The notes under the pieces are model-generated. The model saw nothing but the letters and a program-made list of their open reading frames with translations, did no database searches and had not been told where the DNA came from. Below, piece by piece: positions 8,418 through 19,000 of a stretch of DNA of 64,000 nucleotides. The position numbers and the translations under genes were made by a program. The stretch spans positions 62,001 to 126,000 of the forward strand of contig NZ_STGT01000006.1 in assembly GCF_004912145.1 (NCBI RefSeq). Reading direction: 5' to 3'. This DNA is from Peteryoungia rhizophila (GTDB taxonomy: Bacteria > Pseudomonadota > Alphaproteobacteria > Rhizobiales > Rhizobiaceae). Every line of letters begins with the position of its first letter. The stretch's first letter is position 1.

Positions 8418-10733
8418 TCAGTTCGCCGGTTGCGATGCCTCGACTACCGCGAGAGCTGCCATGTTGACGACGCCGCGCGATGTAACCGAAGTAGACAGGA
8501 CATGTGCAGGCATGGCGGCTCCGAGCAGGATCGGCCCGACATGCAGGGCATCCATCATGGTCCGCATGATCCCGAGCGAGATGTTCGCCGCATCGAGGTT
8601 CGGGAAGACCAGAAGGTTTGCCTCACCGGTCAGCGTGCTCTCCGGCATGGCGCGCTTGCGCAGCACTTCCGAAAGAGCCGAGCCACCCTGCATCTCACCG
8701 TCCACTTCGAGATCGGGTGCCGCGGTACGAATGATCTCCAGCGCCTGGCGCATCTTCGACGCGCTGGGTGATGGGCGGGAGCCAAAGTTGGAATGCGACA
8801 GCAAAGCTGCCTTGGGCGCTATGCCGAAGCGGCGGATTTCCTGCGCTGCCAGCATGGTCATCTCGGCGATTTCCTCGGCACATGGGTCGTCCGTGACGAA
8901 GGTGTCGGTGAAGAAGATGGCTCCGCGCTGCGAGATCAGCAGGCTGAGGCCCGAGAAGTCGCGCACGCCTGCGCGCTTGCCGATGATCTGGCGAACGTCG
9001 CGGACATGGCGGTCAAAGCGGCCTTCGACGCCACAGATCAGGGCGTCCGCTTCACCACGCTTGACGGCGAGTGCGCCGATGACCGTGGTATTGGTGCGCA
9101 CGATGGTGCGGGCGGCTTCCGGGTTGATGCCGGCGCGGCCGACCAGCGCGAAATAATCATCGACATATTCGCGGTAGCGCGGATCGTCCTCGGGATTGAC
9201 TAGCTGGAAGTCGACGCCCGGCCTGATGCGCAGGCCGTAGCGCTGGAGACGGGTCTCGATGATCTGCGGACGACCGATCAGGATCGGTTCGCCGATGCCG
9301 TCCTCAAGGAGGACCTGAGCGGCGCGCAGCACGCGTTCGTCTTCGCCCTCTGCGAAGATCACGCGCTTTTTCGATGCCGTCTTGGCGGCCGCGAAGATCG
9401 GCTTCATGACGAAACCGGAGCGGAATACGAAGCGGTTCAACTGGTCGAGATAGGTGTCGAAATCCTCGATCGGGCGACGGGCGACGCCGCTGTCGGCTGC
9501 CGCCTTGGCGACGGCCGGGGCAATGCGCAGGATCAGACGCGGATCGAAGGGCGAGGGAATGAGGTAATCGGGGCCGAAGGTCGGGGTTTCACCTGAATAG
9601 GCCTTGGCGGCCACTTCCGAGACTTCCTCGCGGGCAAGGGCCGCGATGGCGCGCACGGCGGCCATCTTCATTTCTTCATTGATCGTGGTCGCACCGCAAT
9701 CGAGCGCGCCGCGGAAGATATAGGGGAAGCAGAGGACGTTGTTGACCTGGTTCGGAAAGTCGGAGCGACCGGTGCAGATCATGGCGTCGGGCCTTGCGGC
9801 GCGCGCCTCCTCCGGCATAATTTCCGGCTTCGGGTTGGCGAGCGCCATGATCAGCGGCTTCGGCGCCATGCGGGCCAGAAGTTCAGGCTTCAGGACGCCA
9901 GCCGCCGACAGGCCGAGGAAGACGTCGGCGTCGTCGATGCTTTCGGCGAGCGCCCGCTTGTCGGTTTCCTGCGCGTAGACTTCCTTCCAGGGGTCCATCA
10001 GCTCGTTGCGGCCCTTGTAGACGAGGCCTTCGATGTCGTGCACCCAGATGTTCTCGCGTCTGGCGCCGAGGATCACCAGAAGATTGAGGCAGGCAAGGGC
10101 GGCAGCACCGGCACCGGAGGCGACGATCTTGACGTCTGCGATCGTCTTGCCGGCGAGTTCCAGCCCGTTCAGGATGGCGGCCGCGACGATGATGGCCGTG
10201 CCGTGCTGGTCGTCATGGAAGACTGGAATGTTCATCTTGGCGCGGAGTTGGTCCTCAACCTGGAAACATTCCGGTGCCTTGATGTCTTCGAGGTTTATGC
10301 CGCCGAAGGTCGGCTCCAGTGCCGAAATGGTCGAGACCATGTCGTCGACGCCGGGGGCATCGATTTCGATGTCGAAAACGTCGATGCCGGCGAATTTCTT
10401 GAAGAGAACGGCTTTGCCTTCCATGACCGGCTTTGATGCGAGCGGACCGATATTGCCGAGACCGAGGACAGCCGTGCCGTTGGAGATGACTGCGACCAGG
10501 TTGGAGCGCGCCGTGTAATCGTCGGCTGCGGCCGGGTCGTCCTTGATCGCGAGGCAGGGCGCTGCGACGCCGGGCGAGTAGGCGAGGGCCAGGTCGCGCT
10601 GGTTGCCGAGCGGCTTGGTGGCCTGAATTTCCAGTTTCCCGGGACGGGGATAGCGGTGGTAGAAGAGCGCCTGTTCGTCGAGATCAGCGGTCGGGTTTGC
10701 AACTTGCGGCTTGTTTTTGTCCTGAGAAGTCAT
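8418..10733 (-). CDS. Malic enzyme with C-terminal phosphotransacetylase-like domain
   Basis: Oxidatively decarboxylates malate to pyruvate, feeding acetyl-CoA or gluconeogenic precursors. The 771-residue chain has malic enzyme domains at about 1-430 (AYSPGVAAPCLAI; FHDDQHGTA metal/substrate site; NAD(P) fold VASGAGAAALACL). A phosphotransacetylase-like domain follows from about 440 (RVIFAEGEDERVLRAAQ ... GAAMPAHVLSTSVTSRG). This fusion is standard in proteobacterial MaeB; in Sinorhizobium both the NAD (Dme) and NADP (Tme) enzymes have it, so cofactor preference is not settled. The ATG at 10733 gives the family length; ATGs or other starts at 10760 and 10781 are alternatives. Confidence 0.92.
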   Translation of the reverse strand: MTSQDKNKPQVANPTADLDEQALFYHRYPRPGKLEIQATKPLGNQRDLALAYSPGVAAPCLAIKDDPAAADDYTARSNLVAVISNGTAVLGLGNIGPLASKPVMEGKAVLFKKFAGIDVFDIEIDAPGVDDMVSTISALEPTFGGINLEDIKAPECFQVEDQLRAKMNIPVFHDDQHGTAIIVAAAILNGLELAGKTIADVKIVASGAGAAALACLNLLVILGARRENIWVHDIEGLVYKGRNELMDPWKEVYAQETDKRALAESIDDADVFLGLSAAGVLKPELLARMAPKPLIMALANPKPEIMPEEARAARPDAMICTGRSDFPNQVNNVLCFPYIFRGALDCGATTINEEMKMAAVRAIAALAREEVSEVAAKAYSGETPTFGPDYLIPSPFDPRLILRIAPAVAKAAADSGVARRPIEDFDTYLDQLNRFVFRSGFVMKPIFAAAKTASKKRVIFAEGEDERVLRAAQVLLEDGIGEPILIGRPQIIETRLQRYGLRIRPGVDFQLVNPEDDPRYREYVDDYFALVGRAGINPEAARTIVRTNTTVIGALAVKRGEADALICGVEGRFDRHVRDVRQIIGKRAGVRDFSGLSLLISQRGAIFFTDTFVTDDPCAEEIAEMTMLAAQEIRRFGIAPKAALLSHSNFGSRPSPSASKMRQALEIIRTAAPDLEVDGEMQGGSALSEVLRKRAMPESTLTGEANLLVFPNLDAANISLGIMRTMMDALHVGPILLGAAMPAHVLSTSVTSRGVVNMAALAVVEASQPAN

Positions 10734-10871
10734 CGGTTCACCGGCAATTCCTGTCTTCATACACTCCCTGCCGTCATACACGAATTGGCCACGAGTGGTA
10801 GACTTTAGTTCCGTGATCCCCTGCCTGCGCGGATAACACGCCAGAACCGCGTTTCAACCGCAAATCTTCCG

Positions 10872-11786
10872 ATGTCATCTTCCTGCAACACGAGTCTGGT
10901 TAAGCGCTCACAAGACAGCGAAGAGGACCGTGCCGTGGAAGACGTAAGCGAAACACGCCATTTCAGGACCCTGTTCATTTCTGACGTGCATCTCGGATCG
11001 AAGGCCGCCAAGACGGATTTCCTCCTGGATTTCCTGCGAACGCACGAGGCCGATACCATCATTCTGGTCGGTGATATCGTCGATGGCTGGCGCCTCAAGC
11101 GCAGCTGGTACTGGCCGCAGCAATGCAACGACGTCGTCCAGAAGCTGCTGCGCAAGGCGCGCAAGGGCACGCGGATCGTCTACATCCCCGGCAATCACGA
11201 TGAGTTCATGCGGGATTTTCCGGGCATGCATTTCGGCGGCATAGAGGTCGCGGAGCGCATGGTGCATGAGATGGCCGACGGCAAGAAGTACCTCGTCCTG
11301 CATGGCGACGAGTTCGACGTGGTCGTCCGCAATGCGCGGCTGCTCGCCTATCTCGGTGACTGGGCCTATGACACGGCAATTGCCATCAACGTTGTTCTGG
11401 CTGCTGTCCGCCGCCGGCTCGGCATGCCCTACTGGTCTTTCTCGGCCTGGGCGAAACTCCAGGTCAAGCATGCGGTCAATTTCATCGGTGAGTTCCAGCG
11501 CGTGGTGGCCGATGAGGCACGGCGTACGGAGGTCGATGGTGTCATCTGCGGGCATATCCACCATGCCGTCATGGAGGACATCGACGGCATTCACTACGTC
11601 AACACCGGTGACTGGGTGGAGAGCTGCACCGCGATCGCCGAGCATCAGGACGGTCGGCTTGAGCTGATCTCCTGGGGCCACAAGGTGAGCGAGCTCCCGT
11701 CACCGAAGCGTGCTTCCAGACTTGTCCCGGTCCTCCTGCCGTCCGGCGTTGCGGATGTAGAGGAAGACGGTATCCGCGCGGCCTGA
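10872..11786 (+). CDS. Metallophosphoesterase, UDP-2,3-diacylglucosamine diphosphatase type
   Basis: A 304-residue calcineurin-like phosphoesterase. All metal-site blocks are present: ISDVHLGSK, VGDIVDGW, IPGNHDEF, HGDEFD and CGHIHHA. The long insert with RLGMPYWSFSAWAK is typical of the LpxH-like clade widely annotated as UDP-2,3-diacylglucosamine pyrophosphatase (lipid A assembly). Many alphaproteobacteria also use the unrelated LpxI, so the true substrate may differ. The first ~30 residues are not conserved-looking and a GTG at 10935 could be the real start. It lies upstream of a lipid-transport operon, but a 150-base gap suggests separate transcription. Confidence 0.8.
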   Translation: MSSSCNTSLVKRSQDSEEDRAVEDVSETRHFRTLFISDVHLGSKAAKTDFLLDFLRTHEADTIILVGDIVDGWRLKRSWYWPQQCNDVVQKLLRKARKGTRIVYIPGNHDEFMRDFPGMHFGGIEVAERMVHEMADGKKYLVLHGDEFDVVVRNARLLAYLGDWAYDTAIAINVVLAAVRRRLGMPYWSFSAWAKLQVKHAVNFIGEFQRVVADEARRTEVDGVICGHIHHAVMEDIDGIHYVNTGDWVESCTAIAEHQDGRLELISWGHKVSELPSPKRASRLVPVLLPSGVADVEEDGIRAA

Positions 11787-11940
11787 GCGAAGGTCTGTTG
11801 CAAAGGAGCCATCGCTTTCGGCATTCGGGCGGGAAAAGCGCAATTAACGATCCGTAAAGGATTTCTTCCCGTGCGGTGATGGTTATAGTGTGCAGCTATC
11901 TGTCACGTGATTTGCGTAACCGGATCTTGCCGGCGCGAAT

Positions 11941-13110
11941 TTGGAAGTAATCGCCACTTTGAATCCGGTTGAGCCTGACAACGCCCGCATCGAGATCGAG
12001 GATCAGCCGGACGGCAACGGTCGGCTGATCCGGCTCGTCGGGCTGTGGAAAAACAACAGTCTGAGCGCGATCATCAAATCCGCCGGCCCGCTTGTCGACG
12101 ACAAAGACGCGCGCTCGGACATCATCGATCTCAGTGGCGTCTCGGGCATGGATACGGCCGGAGCCTGGCTGATCCGGCGTTTCGTGACGGAACGGCGTGA
12201 GCAGGGGCGGTCAGTCGAAATCGTGGGTGCTCATCCCGAGATGCGGGATCTCATCGAGGCGCTTCCCGAAAAGGTCACGGCACCGGAAAAGCCTGTCGAT
12301 CGCCGCACCCGCTTCGAGCGTGTCTTCGAGCCGGTCGGACGTCTCACGGTCAGCCTTTGGGGCGATATGGTCGCGATGATGTTCGTTCTGGGCTCTGCGG
12401 TCCGTGGCGCGCAGACCAAGCAGGGTCGCGGCTCCGGCGTGTCGCCGGCTTCCGTCGTCAACCAGCTCGACCACATGGGTGTGCGGGCGGTTCCGATCAT
12501 CACGCTCATGTCCTTCTTGATCGGCGCGATCATCGCCCAGCAGGGCGCGTTCCAGCTTCGCTATTTCGGCGCTGAGGTCTTTGTCGTCGACCTCGTCGGG
12601 ATCCTGCAATTACGCGAGATCGGCGTGCTCCTGACGGCGATCATGATCGCCGGTCGTTCTGGGAGTGCGATCACTGCCGAGATCGGCTCGATGAAGATGC
12701 GCGAGGAAATCGATGCGCTGAAGGTCATCGGCCTCAATCCGATTGGCGTGCTGGTTTTCCCCCGGCTTGTGGCGCTGACGATCGCCTTGCCGCTTTTGAC
12801 CATCGTCGCGAACTTTGCCGCTCTCTATGGGGCGGCCGTCGTTGTCTGGGCCTATTCCGGCATCACCTTCGATGTCTTCATTACTCGCCTGCACGAGGCC
12901 GTCGATTACTCGACGCTTGCGACCGGTATGATCAAGGCACCCTTCATGGCGCTGATCATCGGGATCATTGCGGCCGTGGAGGGTATGAAGGTCGGCGGAA
13001 GCGCCGAGTCTCTTGGCCGCCACGTCACGGCCTCGGTGGTCAAATCGATCTTCGTCGTCATCCTCGTGGACGGGCTCTTTGCCATGTTCTACGCAGCCAT
13101 CGATTTCTGA
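11941..13110 (+). CDS. MlaE-family lipid ABC transporter permease with N-terminal STAS domain
   Basis: Permease of a phospholipid (Mla/MCE-type) transporter in the inner membrane. Residues ~20-115 form a STAS domain (IIDLSGVSGMDTAGAWLIRR), and ~150-389 the MlaE fold with about five membrane segments, including LLTAIMIAGRSGSAITAEIG and MKMREEIDAL, the coupling helix that contacts the ATPase. The STAS region plays the part that the separate MlaB protein plays in E. coli. The start is a TTG at 11941; ten bases separate its stop from the ATPase start. It is the first gene of a four-gene unit with ATPase, MCE protein and lipoprotein. Confidence 0.92.
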   Translation: MEVIATLNPVEPDNARIEIEDQPDGNGRLIRLVGLWKNNSLSAIIKSAGPLVDDKDARSDIIDLSGVSGMDTAGAWLIRRFVTERREQGRSVEIVGAHPEMRDLIEALPEKVTAPEKPVDRRTRFERVFEPVGRLTVSLWGDMVAMMFVLGSAVRGAQTKQGRGSGVSPASVVNQLDHMGVRAVPIITLMSFLIGAIIAQQGAFQLRYFGAEVFVVDLVGILQLREIGVLLTAIMIAGRSGSAITAEIGSMKMREEIDALKVIGLNPIGVLVFPRLVALTIALPLLTIVANFAALYGAAVVVWAYSGITFDVFITRLHEAVDYSTLATGMIKAPFMALIIGIIAAVEGMKVGGSAESLGRHVTASVVKSIFVVILVDGLFAMFYAAIDF

Positions 13111-13120
13111 GGAGGGCGGG

Positions 13121-13930
13121 ATGAACCAGAGACCCTCCGGCGAGCGCGAGACCATTCTTTCGGTGAAGGACCTGACGGTCGGCTTCGGCGACAAAATCGT
13201 GCTCGACAAGCTCAATCTCGACATTTATCGCGGCGAAATTCTCGGTTTCGTCGGCGCTTCAGGCGCGGGCAAGTCCGTTCTCATGCGCACCGTCTTGCGG
13301 CTTTTGCCGCGTCGGTCTGGCACCATCCAGATCCTCGGTTCTGACTACGACACGGTGGATGAGGTTAAGCGCACGGCGCTCGATACCCGCCTGGGGGTTC
13401 TTTTCCAGCACGGCGCCCTATTTTCTTCGCTGACCGTGAAGGAGAATATCCAGCTGCCGATGCGTGAATACCTGGATCTGCCGCAATGGCTGATGGACGA
13501 ACTCGCCTATCTCAAGATCGAGCTGGTCGGCCTCCATCCCGATGCTGCAGACAAATATCCGTCCGAACTCTCGGGCGGCATGATCAAGCGCGCGGCGCTT
13601 GCGCGGGCGCTTGCGCTCGATCCCGATCTCGTCTTCCTCGACGAACCGACATCCGGCCTCGACCCGATCGGGGCTGCCGAGTTCGATGAACTGATCGCAC
13701 AATTGCGCGATACACTCGGATTGACGGTCTATATGGTCACCCACGATCTCGACAGCCTGTTCTCCGTCTGCGACCGTATCGCGGTGCTCGGGCAGAAGCG
13801 GGTACTGGTAGAGGGGACGCTGGACGAGATGCTCGCCTTCGATGATGCGTGGGTTCAATCCTATTTCAAGGGCAAGCGTGCCCGTTCCATTCCTCGGGCG
13901 GAGAATTCCGCCGGACATCCGGTAGAGTAA
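13121..13930 (+). CDS. MlaF-family lipid ABC transporter ATPase
   Basis: A 269-residue ABC ATPase that would power the MlaE permease. It has Walker A GASGAGKS, the Q-loop region GVLFQHGALFSS, signature LSGGMIKRAALARAL, Walker B LVFLDEPTSGLD and the switch histidine in MVTHDLD. The GGMIKR form of the signature is typical of Mkl/MlaF proteins. The start at 13121 has a clear GGAGGG site. Three bases separate it from the MCE gene. Confidence 0.94.
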   Translation: MNQRPSGERETILSVKDLTVGFGDKIVLDKLNLDIYRGEILGFVGASGAGKSVLMRTVLRLLPRRSGTIQILGSDYDTVDEVKRTALDTRLGVLFQHGALFSSLTVKENIQLPMREYLDLPQWLMDELAYLKIELVGLHPDAADKYPSELSGGMIKRAALARALALDPDLVFLDEPTSGLDPIGAAEFDELIAQLRDTLGLTVYMVTHDLDSLFSVCDRIAVLGQKRVLVEGTLDEMLAFDDAWVQSYFKGKRARSIPRAENSAGHPVE

Positions 13931-13933
13931 GCC

Positions 13934-15307
13934 ATGGAAACCAAAGCCAATTACGCCATAGTCGGTTTTTTCACGATGATGGTCATCGGAGCCGCCTTTG
14001 GGTTCGTCTATTGGATGGCCGAATATGGCAGAGGCGGCGAGATGGCGCCGCTCGCCATCCGCATTCCAGGTTCTGCCAACGGCCTCAGCATCGGTTCGCC
14101 GGTGCGCTTCAACGGCATATCGGTCGGTTCGGTCCGAAATCTCTATATCGACAATGAGGACCCGAATTTCTCGGTGGCCTTCACGGAGGTCCGTGCAGAT
14201 GCGCCTGTAACTTCGGGTACGAAGGCAATCCTTGAAATCCAAGGGCTGACGGGTGCTGCCTATATCGAGCTTTCGGGCGGTGGTCCGGGATCGGGAGAGC
14301 CTATTCTGGCGCGCGCTATCGACACCGGTGAGCCCGCCATTCTGACTGCCGACCAATCCAGCGTCACCAATCTCCTGACCACGGCCGACCGGATCCTGCA
14401 GCGTGCCGATGGTGCGGTGGCCGAACTCCAGGGCTTCATCGCTGACGCACGCGCGCCGTTGACGAACACCGTTCGCAACGCCGAGACCTTCTCGAAGTCG
14501 CTGGCGGACAATGCAAAGGGGATCGACGAATTCCTGAAGAGCGTCAGTTCGCTCTCCGATTCCGTTTCCGGCCTTTCCGGGCGTCTCGATACGACGCTGG
14601 CGGCGGCCGAGGACCTGTTCAGGGCGCTCAATTCCGAAAAGATCGACCAGATCCTCAGCAATACGGAACGGGCGACAGCGAGCTTTGCCGACGCTTCGGG
14701 CCGCATCGGCCCGGCGATCGACAGCTTCCGCGAAACGGCAGACACGTTCCAACGCTTCGGCACCAATGCCGACCAGACCCTGCAGAAGGTTTCGGCACTC
14801 ATCGATGCGGTCGATAGCCAGAAGGTTGGTCAAGTGGTTGACGATGCGTCGGTGGCCTCTGCAGATGCCCGCCAGGCGATCTCTGGGTTCCGTGAACTCG
14901 CTGACAGCATCACAGGACGTCGGGACGACATCGACAAGGCCATCGACGACTTCACCCAGCTTGCCAATCGCCTGAACAATGCTTCCACCCAGGTGGACGG
15001 TATTCTGCAGAAGGTCGACAGCTTCCTCGGCTCAGGCGACGCCAATTCGCTCAGTGTCGAGGCCCGTCGCACACTCGAATCGATCCGGCTGGCAGCAGAA
15101 AACGTCAATGCCCGCATCGGACCGATTGCCGAGAATTTCCAGCGCTTCTCCGCCACCGGGCTGCGTGACATCCAGACCCTCGTCAACGACACGCGCCAGA
15201 CCGTGCGAGGCTTGAATGACGCGATCACCAATTTCGACCAGGACCCGCAGCGCCTCCTCTTCGGTGGCGACACGGTGAAGGAATTCGACGGACGGACACG
15301 CCGATGA
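13934..15307 (+). CDS. MlaD-family MCE-domain protein
   Basis: Periplasmic lipid-shuttling subunit anchored by one N-terminal membrane helix (YAIVGFFTMMVIGAAFGFVY). Residues ~40-120 are the MCE/MlaD domain (GSANGLSIGSPVRFNGISVG). The rest, to 457, is a long predicted helical region. It contains regularly spaced heptad-like segments resembling the needle regions of long MCE proteins such as PqiB/YebT, and may span part of the periplasm. Its last four bases (ATGA) overlap the start of the lipoprotein gene. Confidence 0.92.
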   Translation: METKANYAIVGFFTMMVIGAAFGFVYWMAEYGRGGEMAPLAIRIPGSANGLSIGSPVRFNGISVGSVRNLYIDNEDPNFSVAFTEVRADAPVTSGTKAILEIQGLTGAAYIELSGGGPGSGEPILARAIDTGEPAILTADQSSVTNLLTTADRILQRADGAVAELQGFIADARAPLTNTVRNAETFSKSLADNAKGIDEFLKSVSSLSDSVSGLSGRLDTTLAAAEDLFRALNSEKIDQILSNTERATASFADASGRIGPAIDSFRETADTFQRFGTNADQTLQKVSALIDAVDSQKVGQVVDDASVASADARQAISGFRELADSITGRRDDIDKAIDDFTQLANRLNNASTQVDGILQKVDSFLGSGDANSLSVEARRTLESIRLAAENVNARIGPIAENFQRFSATGLRDIQTLVNDTRQTVRGLNDAITNFDQDPQRLLFGGDTVKEFDGRTRR

Positions 15308-15969
15308 CGAGAACCATCGAAAAGGACGAGAGAATGCACAGGATCGGCGTCAACGGGTCCACAGAGATGGGCAAGCTTCGACGGCTGCTTCTGACTTCGG
15401 TGCTTGTGCCGAGCCTCGGCCTGGGCCTTGCTGCATGTGGGTCCAAGGCCGTCAATGATACGTTCGACCTCACGGCTTCCGCGAGTGATGTCACGACCTC
15501 CGCCAGTGCGCGCAACCGACAGCTGCTCGTCGCCGATCCGTCGGCGCTGAAGGCGCTCGACAGCGAGCAGATCCTCGTGCGTGTCTCCGGCGCAGAGATC
15601 CAATATCTGTCGCAGTCGCAGTGGAGCGACCGCCTGACGCGTGTCGTCCAGTCCAAGCTCGTGGAGGCCTTCGAGAATACCGGACGTCTCGGCGGCGTCG
15701 GTCGGCCGGGGCAGGGGCTGGCGATCGACTTCCAGCTGATTACGGATGTGCGTGCCTTCGAGGTGTCGGCCGAAGGTGCCGATCGCGGCGTGGTCGAGAT
15801 TTCGGCGAAGTTGCTCAACGACCGGAATGGCACCGTCAGGGCACAGCGTGTGTTTCGCGCTGAAGCGCCTGCATCCGGTTCGGACAATGCGGCCTATGTG
15901 GCGGCGCTCGATCAGGCCTTCGCCCGCGTGACCGGCGATATCGTGGCCTGGACGTTGCAGTCGATCTGA
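15304..15969 (+). CDS. ABC-type transport auxiliary lipoprotein (PqiC/YmbA-like)
   Basis: A 221-residue lipoprotein: after a basic leader (MGKLRRLLL), a hydrophobic stretch ends in the lipobox LAAC. The body resembles the ABC-type transport auxiliary family (PqiC-like), which works with MCE proteins at the outer membrane. The ATGA overlap with the MCE gene favours 15304 as start. Internal ATGs at 15334 (with an AAGGACGAGAG site) and 15367 would give a more usual signal-peptide length. It is the last gene of the MCE operon, followed by a strong terminator. Confidence 0.85.
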   Translation: MTRTIEKDERMHRIGVNGSTEMGKLRRLLLTSVLVPSLGLGLAACGSKAVNDTFDLTASASDVTTSASARNRQLLVADPSALKALDSEQILVRVSGAEIQYLSQSQWSDRLTRVVQSKLVEAFENTGRLGGVGRPGQGLAIDFQLITDVRAFEVSAEGADRGVVEISAKLLNDRNGTVRAQRVFRAEAPASGSDNAAYVAALDQAFARVTGDIVAWTLQSI

Positions 15970-16004
15970 ACGCGCTCAAGTCTTCTTCAGTCCAGCCAAA
16001 ACAA

Positions 16005-16040
16005 AACCCCGGATCGCCGCAGCGATCCGGGGTTTTCTTT
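16005..16040. terminator. Bidirectional Rho-independent terminator
   Basis: A 13-base-pair stem, AACCCCGGATCGC/GCGATCCGGGGTT, with a four-base loop. T-rich tracts follow on both strands (TTTTCTTT on plus, TTTTGTTTTGG on minus). It ends the MCE operon and the convergent growth-pole-ring gene. Confidence 0.92.
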
Positions 16041-16080
16041 CGTCTATGGGGGAGCCGGGTAACCGGCTCCGATCAAATCA

Positions 16081-19000
16081 TCAGCTGAAACGGCCGGCCG
16101 CGTGGGCGAGCATGGTGTAGACCTTGCCCGTGTCGGAGGTCAGGTAGGACTGGGTGATCGACTTGTCGCGATCTGTGCGAGCCACGTCTGCCAGCAGCTT
16201 CTCGAAATCAGCAATGTAGCGATCGACGGCGACGCGGAATTCCGGCTCGCGGTCATACTTGCGTTTGATCTCGTCGAAGGTCTGCTGGCCCTTCAGCGTG
16301 TAGAGCCGGCGAGTGAAGACGTCACGCTCGCCACGCTGGTAACGGCGCCATAGATCGACCGAGGCGTCGTGGTCGATCGCACGGGCGATGTCGACCGAGA
16401 GCGAGTTCAGCGATTCGACCATGTGGCGCGGATTGCGGGTGTCGCCCTGGCGTGCCGGCTGGCTTTCCGCCACTGGTCGCTGCGGAGACGGCGCCGGACG
16501 GGCGGGGGCCGTTTCCTGGGGTTCTTCACGCGATGCGCCCCGCAGGAGATCGCTGATCCAGCCGCCGCCTTCGGCGCGCGTTGTGGCGGCCGTCGACTGG
16601 CTGTAGGGCTCGGTTGCACCAAGGCTTCCGCGCAGGGCCAGGTTTTCGGTCTGGCGGAGCTGTGGCTGCGGCTGCGGAGCGGCTGGCTGGCGACGTGCCG
16701 GTTCGGGCTGGGCTTCCGCCAGCCGTCGTGCGACAGGCTCGGAGATTTCAAGCGTCTGGCTGGTGCGGCCGACGAGCTGCGAGATGTCCTGCAGCGCCTT
16801 GATCTGCTCGGATACGGCGCGGCGCATTTGAGCCGCACTTTCCTTGGCTTCCTCGGGCAGGTCGAAGGCGCCACGCTTCAGCTCGTTGCGGGTCATATCG
16901 AGTTCCTTGCGGATATCGACAGCCGAGCGGCGGATCTCGTCGGTTGCGCCGGCAAAGCGGGTGACGGCCTCGTTGACTGCGGCCTGCATAGCGTCGCGAA
17001 GGGCGGCAGCCGCACCTTCGGACTTGCGGCCGGCTTCGCCGAGCAGGTGGTCGATGTCACTGAGCGAGACAGCAAGGCCACCGCGCAGACGGTTGGCGAG
17101 CTCACCGGACCGCTTTTCGGCTTCGGTGAGCGTCTTGTCGATCGAGGCCTGCGCTTCCTGTTCGGCGGAGAGCAGCGCATTGCGCATGTTGATCGCGGTG
17201 GTCTGCGCCTTCTTCTCGGTATCACCGAGAACCTGTCCGATATCGGCGAAGGACGCCTGGACGCTATTGCGCATGTTGGCAGCTGTCGACTGTGCCCGCT
17301 TTTCCGTTTCGCCGAGGATCTGTCCGATATCGGCGAAGGAAGCATGAACGCTTTCGCGCATGTTGGCCGCCGTGGACTGGGCGCGCTTTTCCGTCTCACC
17401 GAGGATCTGGCCGATGTCGGTGAACGAGGCCTGGACGCTCTGGCGCAGGTTGCCGGTCATCTGGCCGGAGCGCTGCTCGGCGCGGTCGAATGCGGTCTCG
17501 ACCATCTTGCCGAGCCCCTGCATCGTCGTCTCGATCTCTTCCGAGCGCTTGACGAGGCCGATGGAGAGATCGCGTAGCGCCTGCTGGCGCTCTTCGAGCG
17601 TGCCGACGAGGTTGGACTGAGCCGCCGACAGAAGTTCGGAGGCCTTGCCGAGAACCAGGGTGTGGTCGCCGAAGCGGCTGACAATCGAGGAGACCTGCTG
17701 CAGCGTCTCGCCGGAGACGGCGGTGAGGCGGCCGAGCTTGTCGTCCAGCAGGCGGTTGGAGGTCGACAGCATGTCGGTCGCCTGGGTGGCCGTCTCGTTG
17801 AAGCGGTTGGCCGTGGCGCCAAGGCGGCTGTCGAGCGAGCCGATGCTGTGGACGGCCTGATCGATCATCGAGGAGAGGCCGGCATTGCTGTCGCCGAGGC
17901 GCTCGATGAGCTGCGAGGCGCTGGCAACGAGGTTCTGCTCCGCTGTACCCAGGGTCGCAACGGCACGATCCGTGCGCTGGCTGATCGCGTCGACCAGAGC
18001 GGCGTTTTCGCTGCGCAGGCGCTCGGCGCTCTGTTCGGCAGCGGCCGTGATCTGCTCTGCGGCGGCTCGGCCGGTCTCGGCATAGGCGGCAACGACAGGG
18101 GCTGCCTTCTCGTCGATCAGGCGCGAGAGTTCCGCCGAACGGGTCGAGAGCATCGAGTTCAGCTCACGGGTGCGGTCGTCCAGCACCGAGCGGATCGAAT
18201 TGCCGCGCGCTTCGAGGGCCTTCTCGACCGCATTCATGGTGACGGCCAGTTCCTGCGTATTGCCGGAAATCGCGTCGCGGATGGAATTGCCGCGGGCCTC
18301 GAGTGCCTTTTCTGCCGCGTTCATGGCAGTGGCGAGTTCCTGAGTATTGCCGGAGATTGCCTCACGAATTGCGGCCGCGCGCTGTTCCAGCGTGGTGCTC
18401 ACTTCGCCGAGGGTGCCAGAAAGGTTGGCCACCTGGGCGCTGACAAGGGCTTCTGCTTGGTTCACCTTGTTGCTGATAACATCGCCGGCCTGCGAGAAGG
18501 TTTCGGCGATTGTCGCAGCCTGTCCGGCGAGGCGGTTCTGGGTGTCGGTGATACGCCGCGCGAGGTCTTCGGAACGTTCCTCTACCGTGCGGTTGAGTTC
18601 GGCGCTTCGTTCGCCGATCTGCTCCGCAAACTGCGAGGTGGTAGCCGCCAGGCGATCTACTGAGCGCTGAGCCTCGGCATCGAGGTCGCGGGCAGCGTCG
18701 GTGACGGCGCTGCGCAGGGCGGTGGCGAGGCCCGCAGCCTTGCCTTCGATGGTGCGGTTGACGTTCTCAAGGCCGATGTTCAGGGCGCGGTCCATGGTGG
18801 CCAGACGCTCTTCGATCACCGGGGTGCGGCTGTCGAAGGTTTCGGCGACCCGGCTGACGCCTTCGTCCAGGACCTGGGCGACGCGCATGCTCGCCTCGCT
18901 GCCGACGCGTTCGATGCTCGATACCTTATCGTCGAGGCGGGCGGCGAATTTCTCGCCGGCGTCGTTGACGCGGGCGTCGACACCGTCGAGGCCATTGCGA

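Noticed and set aside
16051..16070. GGAGCCGG-GTAA-CCGGCTCC hairpin considered as a second terminator
   Set aside because: Neither strand has a T tract after it, and a strong bidirectional terminator lies just beside it.
16369..17577. Long plus-strand frames opposite the GPR-like gene
   Set aside because: Several overlapping frames share repeat-derived composition and mirror the real gene; none has a supported start.
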